Assembly: GCF_900113865.1 (NCBI RefSeq)
Contig: NZ_FOQY01000003.1
Location: forward strand, 248,001 to 312,000
DNA from: Streptosporangium canum
Lineage (GTDB): Bacteria; Actinomycetota; Actinomycetes; Streptosporangiales; Streptosporangiaceae
Reading direction: 5' to 3'
DNA: 64,000 nt
Position numbers and translations under genes: made by a program. Each line of letters opens with the position of its first letter. Position 1 is the first letter of the stretch. The notes under the pieces are model-generated. The model saw nothing but the letters and a program-made list of their open reading frames with translations, made no database searches and was not told the DNA's origin. Of the stretch, positions 56,295 to 64,000 are shown piece after piece.

Positions 56295-57677
56295 TCACAG
56301 CTGGCCTCTCAGCAGGTCGTCCTCGGTCTCCCGACGGACGATCACGCGGGACACCCCGTCCTTGACCGCGACCACGGCGGGCTTGGGAAGGTAGTTGTAG
56401 TTGTTGGCGAGCGAGCGGCAGTAGGCCCCGGTGCCCGCGACGGCGATCAGGTCGCCGGTGGCCAGGTCCTGCGGCAGCCACAGGTCGCGGACCACCATGT
56501 CACCGCTCTCGCAGTGCTTGCCGACCAGGCGCGAGAGCATCGGTCCCGAGGCACTCTCGCGGGAGGCCAGGCGGGCGGTGTACTCCGCGCCGTACAGCGC
56601 GGTGCGGATGTTGTCGCTCATGCCGCCGTCGATGCTGACGTAGGTCCGCAGCCCCTCGACGTCCTTGATCGTGCCGACCTCGTAGAGCGTCACGCCCGCG
56701 AGCCCGGCGATGGCGCGGCCCGGCTCGACGGTGAGCTTGGGCACCGGCAGCCCGGCGGACCGGGCCACGTTGGCGACGATCCCCCGCAGGCCGTCGGCGA
56801 TCTCCTTGACGTCGAGCGCGGTGTCGCCCTCGACGTAGGGGATGCCGTAGCCGCCGCCGAGGTCGAGCTCGGGCAGGACGACGCCGTGCTCCTCCTTGAT
56901 CTGCACCAGCAGCGTGGCCAGGCGGCGCGCGGCCACCTCGAACCCGGCGGTGTCGGTGATCTGGGAGCCGATGTGGGAGTGCAGTCCGACGAGTTCGAGC
57001 TGCGGCAGCGCCAGGATGCGCCGGGCGGCCTCGGCCGCGGCGCCGCTGCTCAGCGAGAAGCCGAACTTCTGGTCGTCGTGGGCGGTGGCGATGAACTCGT
57101 GGGTGTGCGCCTCCACGCCCACGGTCACCCTGATCATGACCTGGGGACGCCTGCCGTGCTTGTCGGCGAGGAAGCCCAGCCGGGCGATCTCCTCGAAGGA
57201 GTCGGCCACGATGTGCCCGACCCCGGTCTCGACGGCCTTCTCCAGCTCGGCGAGGGACTTGTTGTTGCCGTGCAGCGTGATCCGCTCGGGCGGGAACCCG
57301 ACGCTCAGCGCGACGGCGAGCTCGCCCGCGCTGCACACGTCGAGGCCGAGGCCCTCCTGCATGATCCAGCGGGCGACCTCGCGGCAGAGGAAGGCCTTGC
57401 CGGCGTAGTGGACCTCGCCGCCGGCGAACGCCTCCCGGTAGTCGCGGCACCGGGACCGGAAGTCTTCCTCGTCCACCACGTAGAGCGGGCTGCCGTGCTC
57501 TCTGACCAGGTCCCTGACATCCGCGCCGCCGATCGTGACCGATCCGCCGACGCGGTTCGACGTTCGCGGCCAGATCGTGGGATCGAGCGTGTTCAGGTCG
57601 GCAGGTGCGTGCGGAGGGCGCTCCTCGGGCAGCACTTCGGCGTGCCGGTCACCGGCGGGGTGGGCGAATCGACTCAC
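56295..57677 (-). CDS. lysA: Diaminopimelate decarboxylase
   Basis: The final step of lysine synthesis, meso-DAP to lysine, is PLP-dependent. The 460-residue fold-type III protein has the PLP lysine in [17 protein letters not shown], the PLP site [48 protein letters not shown] and the C-terminal [12 protein letters not shown] with the catalytic Cys. Its first 35 residues ([20 protein letters not shown]) are typical of the actinobacterial form. The GTG at 57677 is preferred over the ATG at 57755, which would add 26 residues from the promoter region; the ribosome site is weak. An AT-rich stretch (57750-57800) upstream probably holds the promoter. Confidence 0.95.
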   Translation of the reverse strand: MSRFAHPAGDRHAEVLPEERPPHAPADLNTLDPTIWPRTSNRVGGSVTIGGADVRDLVREHGSPLYVVDEEDFRSRCRDYREAFAGGEVHYAGKAFLCREVARWIMQEGLGLDVCSAGELAVALSVGFPPERITLHGNNKSLAELEKAVETGVGHIVADSFEEIARLGFLADKHGRRPQVMIRVTVGVEAHTHEFIATAHDDQKFGFSLSSGAAAEAARRILALPQLELVGLHSHIGSQITDTAGFEVAARRLATLLVQIKEEHGVVLPELDLGGGYGIPYVEGDTALDVKEIADGLRGIVANVARSAGLPVPKLTVEPGRAIAGLAGVTLYEVGTIKDVEGLRTYVSIDGGMSDNIRTALYGAEYTARLASRESASGPMLSRLVGKHCESGDMVVRDLWLPQDLATGDLIAVAGTGAYCRSLANNYNYLPKPAVVAVKDGVSRVIVRRETEDDLLRGQL

Positions 57678-57868
57678 CCGATCGAGGCTATCGGACCCGG
57701 TGATCCCCGTGGGACGAGTGCCCACCTGGCGAGACACGATCGACCGGAAATACACAAATTTTTCATGTCATTAATAACTTAAGCCGCATATTTTTACGTT
57801 TTGTGGTGATCTGAACCCAGGACCCCCGGCGCGCCCTTCCACCCGGGATCCGCTTTCCGGAGGGCTTG

Positions 57869-58525
57869 TCACAGCCTGTCGGGCGCCGTCTCGCCCAGCG
57901 CCGCCAGCCCCTCGACCAGCACGTCCCGCACCGCCCGGGCCAGCCGTACCCGGGCGGCGTGCAGGGCCGACGGCTCCTCCTCCCCCGACGGCAGCGCGGG
58001 AGCCCGCTCGAACGCGTCGTGGTAGACCCGGGCGAGCTGCTCGGTGTAGGCCGCCCATCCGGGGGCCCGGCTCACCCGTCTGCCGTGCACCTCGGCCAGC
58101 GACCTGAGCACCGCCCGGTCCCACCGGCCCGCCAGCAGCTCCGGCCGGAAGTCTCCGCCGACGCCCAGCTCCGCCGCCCAGCGCTGTACGGCGACCGCCC
58201 GCACATGGGCCAATCGCACGACGAATCCGGGGTTGTCCCACGTCCTCGGCAGGTCGGCCCACGGCGGCGCTCCCCCGGCGACCGCCGGGACGGGGCCGAT
58301 CTCCGTGACGAGCCCCCCCGGCACGGCCACCACGATCTCCAGGAACCCGTCGCCCCGCACCCGGACGTCCGCGATCCCCGGCAGCACGCGCAGCCGCGCC
58401 GCCATCTCCCCGGGCGCCTCCCCGCGGCGCAACGCGGCCGGGGAGACGTAGAGGGCCTCCTCGGCCCACGTCCCCGAGGGGATCGGCGGCAGGCCGAGGA
58501 CCTCACCGAGCTGACCGGGCGTCAC
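57869..58525 (-). CDS. DALR anticodon-binding domain protein (ArgS-like, no catalytic core)
   Basis: The 218-residue protein aligns with the C-terminal half of arginyl-tRNA synthetase: an RLAHVRAVAVQRWAAELG region, AEVHGRRVSRAPGWAAYTEQ and the DALR helix bundle (LHAARVRLARAVRDVLVEG) where ArgS binds the anticodon. The HIGH and KMSKS sites are absent. Such 200-residue proteins stand in place of argS before lysA in several Streptosporangiales. It may bind tRNA or be a relic of argS. It lies 191 bp before lysA and ten bases after the CgeB/GT2-like gene at 58536, all on the minus strand. Confidence 0.75.
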   Translation of the reverse strand: MTPGQLGEVLGLPPIPSGTWAEEALYVSPAALRRGEAPGEMAARLRVLPGIADVRVRGDGFLEIVVAVPGGLVTEIGPVPAVAGGAPPWADLPRTWDNPGFVVRLAHVRAVAVQRWAAELGVGGDFRPELLAGRWDRAVLRSLAEVHGRRVSRAPGWAAYTEQLARVYHDAFERAPALPSGEEEPSALHAARVRLARAVRDVLVEGLAALGETAPDRL

Positions 58526-58535
58526 TCCAGGCAGC

Positions 58536-60482
58536 CTAGATCAGGGCATGCGGCGCGGGCGGGCCGTAGTCGACGAGCCGGGCCGAGCCGAGGAGCCGGC
58601 TGTCGTGGTCGCGGAGGCAGACGTAGCCGAAGCGGTCGGCGGAGAAGACCTTGACCCCGTCCGTGCGGCACTGACGCATCAGCACCTCGTCCCAGCCCTC
58701 GGAGACGTCGGCGAACCCGAGACCGCGCAGGACGGCACGGCGGGCCAGCAGGGTGGCGCCGGCGACCTCGGGCAGGTAGGAGTACTCGGCGGCCGGCTGG
58801 CGCAGCACCGTGGCGGCGACGTCGCGCAGGTGGGCGTAGAAGGCCGCCTTCCCGACGATGTCGGCGGTGGTGAACAGGAAGGCGCGGGCGAGGTCGGTCA
58901 GGTAGTGCTCGCCGTACGCGTCCCTGGCGTCCATGACCGCCACCAGGTCGCCCTGGCACAGGTCGAGGGCGCGATCGAGCTGCCCGCCGGTGGTGAGCCC
59001 CGGATCGGCGGGACGGACCACGACGTCCACCCTGTCGGGCATCGCGGCGCGGGCCCGCTCCGCGGCGTCCGGGGCGTCCGACAGCAGCACCAGCTGGACG
59101 ACGCCCTTCTGCGGCGCGACCTGGGCCAGGGTGTGGCCCAGGTCGCCCCGGTCGATCATGATCACCGAGATGTTCAGGGTGGCGCGGGCGCTGGGCAGCC
59201 CGACGGCGTCGAGCAGGTCGTCCACCTTCTGGGTCATCGTGCCCGAGCCGTAGGCCTGGCGGAGCGCCACATGGGCCCGGCGGGCGTCGGCGTCGGCGTC
59301 GGCCGCGGATTCCGGCGCGGGATCGGACGGGCGCGACGACGCGATCGGCGTGCCGCAGGCGGCCAGCTCGGCCAGCCGCCAGGCCTCGGTGCCCGGCGGG
59401 CAGTCGACGGCCCTGGGCCAGCGGTAGGAGGTGAGCACGTCCGGATACGACAGGTGCTCGGGGAGCAGCTCGTCCAGCGTGAGAACCCGGTCGAACCGGT
59501 CCCCGGCCAGCGGCAGCGGATTGTGCACGCGCGGCTGGACGGCGAAGGGCAGCAGTCCCAGCGAGGGCGCCCGGCGGCCGGACTCCGGCTCCCACGACGC
59601 CAGGGCGGCGCCCCACGCCGCCACGGACCTGGGCAGCGCGGTGACGATGTGCTCGAACAACCGCGCGGCGGGCACGGAGCGCTCGACGTCTCCCCCGGTG
59701 TGCCAGAAGACCGTGCGGATGCCCCGCTCCGCGCACCAGGACAGCAGCGCGTTCAGGCCCTCGCCCGGCTCGCGCAGCTCCTCGGCCCACGGCCCCTCGG
59801 TGACCGACTCGACCACCAGCAGGTGCGGGACCTCCGCGGCCAGGACCCGGGCGAAGTCCTTGGGGGTGAAGCCGGCGCTCTGCCGCCACTCGTAGCGCAG
59901 CAGCGCCTCGGCGTGCGGCTCCGCGACGACGGCCACGGTCAGGTGCGGGCGGGTGTTCGGGCCGGTCGGGACGCGGAAGGGCTTGAGCTTGACCGACGTG
60001 CCGCCGACGGTCCTGGTGGAGGTGGTGGCCTGGAAGGACGCGGCGGCGGCCGACCTGTCGGCGCCCTTCTGGGAGACGGGCTGCCGCTTGGGCGCCACGG
60101 GGCGCTTGGCGGGTCTGGCGGCTCCGCGCAGGCCGCGCGCCAGCCGTACCGGGTTGCTCTTGCCCGTCTTGAGCGCGTCACCGATCCGGGACCAGCGGGC
60201 CACCTGGACCGACGACAGCTTCCACTTCGCCACCTCGGCCTGGTAGCGCTGCTCGGCCAGGTCCCTGCGGAGCCTCTCCTCGGCCGTGTGCGCGGCTTCG
60301 AGCAGTTTCTCGGTCTCGCTCAGGCGCTCCTGGACTCCTCGCAGTTCGGCGGTGGCGCGCTCCGCTTCAGCGATCTTCGTCTGCGCCGCGTCGAGCAGCC
60401 GGGCCAGTTCGGCGGCCCGTTCCGCCTCGGCCACGGCCTCCCGCAACGCCAACCGTGTGCTTTCGAGTTGCTCGCCCGCCAC
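58536..60482 (-). CDS. CgeB-like / GT2-like glycosyltransferase with N-terminal coiled coil
   Basis: The 648-residue protein starts with a coiled coil (AEAERAAELARLLDAAQTKI, about residues 12-85) and a basic linker. A GT-B-like CgeB region follows (HLTVAVVAEPHAEALLRYEW, LLVVESVTEGPW, then YPDVLTSYRWPRAVDCP). The last third resembles the family B GT2 domain: NISVIMIDRGDLGHTLAQVA, VQLVLLSDAPDAAERARA, VAVMDARDAYGEHYLTDL and VRDHD-like CLRDHDSRLLG. The metal motif is DARD rather than DDDD. The GTG at 60482 has GGAGGA six bases upstream. It is divergent from the asparagine-synthetase-like gene at 60554. Tandem activity is inference. Confidence 0.78.
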   Translation of the reverse strand: MAGEQLESTRLALREAVAEAERAAELARLLDAAQTKIAEAERATAELRGVQERLSETEKLLEAAHTAEERLRRDLAEQRYQAEVAKWKLSSVQVARWSRIGDALKTGKSNPVRLARGLRGAARPAKRPVAPKRQPVSQKGADRSAAAASFQATTSTRTVGGTSVKLKPFRVPTGPNTRPHLTVAVVAEPHAEALLRYEWRQSAGFTPKDFARVLAAEVPHLLVVESVTEGPWAEELREPGEGLNALLSWCAERGIRTVFWHTGGDVERSVPAARLFEHIVTALPRSVAAWGAALASWEPESGRRAPSLGLLPFAVQPRVHNPLPLAGDRFDRVLTLDELLPEHLSYPDVLTSYRWPRAVDCPPGTEAWRLAELAACGTPIASSRPSDPAPESAADADADARRAHVALRQAYGSGTMTQKVDDLLDAVGLPSARATLNISVIMIDRGDLGHTLAQVAPQKGVVQLVLLSDAPDAAERARAAMPDRVDVVVRPADPGLTTGGQLDRALDLCQGDLVAVMDARDAYGEHYLTDLARAFLFTTADIVGKAAFYAHLRDVAATVLRQPAAEYSYLPEVAGATLLARRAVLRGLGFADVSEGWDEVLMRQCRTDGVKVFSADRFGYVCLRDHDSRLLGSARLVDYGPPAPHALI

Positions 60483-60553
60483 GTCGTCCTCCGATTCCTG
60501 AGCCGGGCGAAAGGATACCCTTTGGTCAATCGCGACACAGAGGAGTCAGCACG

Positions 60554-62212
60554 GTGCAGTGGCCGACGTTCAATGTGAGACCGTACGTCTGCGGCGGCAT
60601 CGGCCACCTCGACGAGTCCGCCCTGGAGACGCTCCGGGAGGCCGGACCACGGGTGAAGCCCGCGCTGCGGACCCCCGAGGCGGCGCTCTACAGCTCCTCG
60701 CCGCTGCCGCCCTACCAGCGCGGCACCCGCGGCTGGGCGTTCGCCTGGGGAGAGCGCAGACCGGCCGAGCCGGCGCCGTGGATCAGCGTGGCGGAGGAGT
60801 TCGAGACCCCCGGCCTGATCGACGACGGGGACCGGATCGCGCTGCACGCCGGCGGCCTCGGCCTGGTGGACGTCTACTACCTGACGCGGGACGGGGCGGT
60901 CTACTTCTCCTCGCTGCTGGAGCCGCTGCTGGCCCTCGCGCGCACGCCGTACGAGATCAACTGGGACGCCTGGGCGTCGATCATCCAGTTGACCTTCCCG
61001 CTCCGTGACGACACCCCGTATGTCCAGGTCAAGCGGCTGGCCGGAGCCAGTGCGCTGGTCTTCGACCGGGCGTCGGGCCGGATCTCGACCGAGCGGCGGC
61101 TGCCCCGGTGGCTGCGCGAGGAGCCGTTCGAGGCGGGACGGACTGCCGGGGAGATCCTGGAGATCCTGCACGAGGTCTACAAGGAGTTCGACGACCGGCC
61201 GCTGCTCGTGCCGGTCAGCGGCGGCTACGACTCGCGGCTGCTGTGCTCGGTCGCGGTGACGCGGGGCGCCGACGTCGAGTCGTGGACGACGAGCCCGGAC
61301 GACGGCACCGACACCGACATCGCCTTCGCCCGCGCGATAACCCGCGAGCTGGGCGTACGGCACCGCGTGATCACCCAGGACGCCTCGGCCTATCCCGACG
61401 ACGCGCTGGCCGTCGCCCGGCGGCTGGAGTTCCTCACCCCGCACCACGCCTGGTACACCCCGTTCGCCCGTGAGGTGCACCGGGCCGGCCGGACCCTGGT
61501 GGACGGGCTGGCCGGGGGGCCGCTGCTGAAGAACTTCATGGTCAGCGGGGCCGCCCTGGAGGCGTCCTCGCAGGCGGAGCGGAAGGCGGCGCTGCTCGGC
61601 TCCCTGGCGCTGGGCACCCCGTCGGTGCCGTTCCTGTCCGAGGAGGCGGCGGCCTGGATCACCTCCTCGGTCGAGACGGCCTTCAACCAGTCGACCTCGA
61701 TGCTCAACGGGCACCGGGCCGAGCTGCCGCTGTCGGTCCTGCACACCCGGACGGCCCGGGGCATCGCCCGCTCGCCGGTCAACCTGGTCGGCCCCGAGGT
61801 GTCGTTCGCCGCGCCGTTCACGCACCCCGACTTCTTCGACGCCGCGCTCTCGGTGGGCGTGGCCCGCAAGGACAGGGGACGCTTCTACCGGGAGGTCCTG
61901 TACGCGGCCAACCCGCGCGTCGCCGCGCTGCCCTCCACCAACGTGGTCAAGCAGCCGCTCCAGCGGGTCCCGCTGCGCTCGGCCGCCGCGCCGGCCCGGG
62001 AGTACGGCCACCGGATGCTGACCCGCGTCGCGGACACCGTGCCCTCCCTGCTGTCGGAGCCGCTGCACGCCGTGGTCGCCGAGGGCCCGGACGCCCTGGC
62101 GCGGTTCAACGGCTGGAACGACCGGTTCTGGGTGCGGAGCCTGGTCCTGTTCGGGGCCTGGCTGGGCGACTACGAGGACCGCCTGCCCACCCTCACCCCG
62201 CCCTGGGCCTGA
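60554..62212 (+). CDS. Asparagine-synthetase-like ATP-dependent amide ligase without glutaminase cysteine
   Basis: The 552-residue protein has an N-terminal half similar in layout to the Ntn glutaminase domain of AsnB. Residue 2 is not Cys (it begins VQWPTFNVRPY), so no glutamine-dependent ammonia supply is expected. The C-terminal synthetase domain has the PP-loop LVPVSGGYDSRLL and the ESWTTSPDDGTDTDIAFAR segment. Such proteins adenylate a carboxylate and attach an amine, as in beta-lactam synthetase or amido-sugar formation. The GTG at 60554 has GAGGAG eight bases upstream. It is divergent from the CgeB/GT2-like gene (71-bp gap), so the two probably share a promoter region and a pathway. 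Confidence 0.83.
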   Translation: MQWPTFNVRPYVCGGIGHLDESALETLREAGPRVKPALRTPEAALYSSSPLPPYQRGTRGWAFAWGERRPAEPAPWISVAEEFETPGLIDDGDRIALHAGGLGLVDVYYLTRDGAVYFSSLLEPLLALARTPYEINWDAWASIIQLTFPLRDDTPYVQVKRLAGASALVFDRASGRISTERRLPRWLREEPFEAGRTAGEILEILHEVYKEFDDRPLLVPVSGGYDSRLLCSVAVTRGADVESWTTSPDDGTDTDIAFARAITRELGVRHRVITQDASAYPDDALAVARRLEFLTPHHAWYTPFAREVHRAGRTLVDGLAGGPLLKNFMVSGAALEASSQAERKAALLGSLALGTPSVPFLSEEAAAWITSSVETAFNQSTSMLNGHRAELPLSVLHTRTARGIARSPVNLVGPEVSFAAPFTHPDFFDAALSVGVARKDRGRFYREVLYAANPRVAALPSTNVVKQPLQRVPLRSAAAPAREYGHRMLTRVADTVPSLLSEPLHAVVAEGPDALARFNGWNDRFWVRSLVLFGAWLGDYEDRLPTLTPPWA

Positions 62213-62753
62213 CCTTCCCCCTCTCTCCCCGGCCGGCCTCTCCCCGCCTCTTCCCGGCCTGCGGAGGAACGGCGGGCCCATGCCATATGACCAGGTATGG
62301 TCGAAATGTGGGCTCGTAACCTCGGGACAACCCGGGCGCCCCCACACCGCGGACGGCCGGGCAGCGATCCGGGCGCCTGCGGGGGCCGGATCCGGAGGCC
62401 TCGCCCGCGGCCCGCGCGCCGCACATACGCCCAGGTCACCACCATCGCGTGTGACGCGTTTCACGGAAATGAACAGTATGCGACAGCCCGATTACGGGTG
62501 GACGGCGCGATGCTCGCGAAGATTCCGTGGCGTGAGGACGTGAGGAGATGTTTAGGGGCTCCGACGCGCTCGAACGGCTGGTAGTGTTCGGCCCAGAAAG
62601 CGCCACAACGGACAGGACCGAATCACAAATTCGGTCTGTCCGAGGGCATGGAGCACGTGGGGATGACGGCTCCCGCCAGCGCGGTCACCAACATCATCAG
62701 CCGGACTATCCGGTGACTTCGTCCTGCCCTTTCTCACCGTGAGCGAGAACACG
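62213..62753 (+). promoter_or_regulatory. 541-bp gene-free region before treS
   Basis: No convincing gene is seen here; short frames such as 62297-62584 have unnatural composition and no ribosome site. The region contains a long hairpin (62608-62641), described separately, about 110 bases before the treS start. It presumably holds the treS promoter, but no clear hexamers were found. Confidence 0.4.
62608..62641 (+). other. Long hairpin upstream of treS (terminator or RNA control element)
   Basis: Arms 62608-62622 (CGGACAGGACCGAAT) and 62628-62641 pair over 14 bp with one bulged base and a CACAA loop. It lies 400 bp after the asparagine-synthetase-like stop and 113 bp before treS. No U tract follows, so a factor-dependent terminator, attenuator or operator are all possible. 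Confidence 0.5.

Positions 62754-64000
<1,247 letters not shown>

Noticed and set aside
57681-57868. tRNA gene near the argS-like gene
   Set aside because: No cloverleaf arms or T-loop consensus could be found in the AT-rich gap.
62297-62584. Small protein gene before treS
   Set aside because: Arg/Pro-rich translation, no ribosome site, and it overlaps the non-coding leader; composition fits chance.

Overview
The window is a very GC-rich actinobacterial chromosome segment with GTG and TTG starts, tightly overlapping genes and no mobile elements. Gene order and family composition fit a filamentous actinomycete, probably of the Streptosporangiales; this is inferred from gene content, not from a database match. 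No rRNA, tRNA, CRISPR array, insertion sequence or phage gene was recognised.

The backbone is the conserved actinobacterial block argS-like / lysA / hom / thrC / thrB / rho / rpmE / prfA / prmC / sua5 / LMW-PTP / glyA / wecA / atpI / atpBEFHAGDC / DUF2550 / cobalamin adenosyltransferase. Reading left to right it holds: the start of a tricorn-type protease (minus, cut by the window edge), a PduO-type adenosyltransferase and a flavoprotein (plus), DUF2550 and the complete F1Fo ATP synthase operon with two small accessory membrane proteins (2.4-10.6 kb, minus), a WecA-like phosphotransferase and a SHMT (10.8-13.4 kb). Then come an ESX-like coiled-coil pair and a Wzx/Wzy-type exopolysaccharide locus (13.5-28.1 kb). 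After that the block resumes with an ATP-grasp enzyme, sua5, prmC, prfA and rpmE (28.2-32.5 kb), a secreted protein, a two-component system, rho, thrB and thrC (32.7-40.9 kb).

A second glycan island (41.2-54.7 kb) separates thrC from hom. It encodes five glycosyltransferases of two paralogous families (A: 41153, 45057, 48589, 52193; B: 46775, 50274; six genes counting both families), an MFS exporter, a DUF574-type methyltransferase, a small membrane coiled-coil protein and a secreted NodB deacetylase. hom, lysA and an ArgS-like DALR protein follow. Next to them sits a divergent pair, a CgeB/GT2-like protein and an asparagine-synthetase-like protein without the usual glutaminase cysteine. The window ends inside a trehalose synthase gene.

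How it works together: the first island has every part of a Wzx/Wzy pathway. These are an initiating sugar-phosphate transferase (25141-26589), GT2 and GT4 transferases, polymerase, flippase, a Wzc-like chain-length regulator/tyrosine kinase with its LMW phosphatase, a NodB deacetylase and a LytR-CpsA-Psr ligase that could anchor the polymer to the wall. The second island looks like a separate, undescribed surface-glycan system built from repeated GT genes whose family A members appear to carry a second, DxD-less GT-A-like domain. Several strong hairpins and dyad operators mark operon boundaries.
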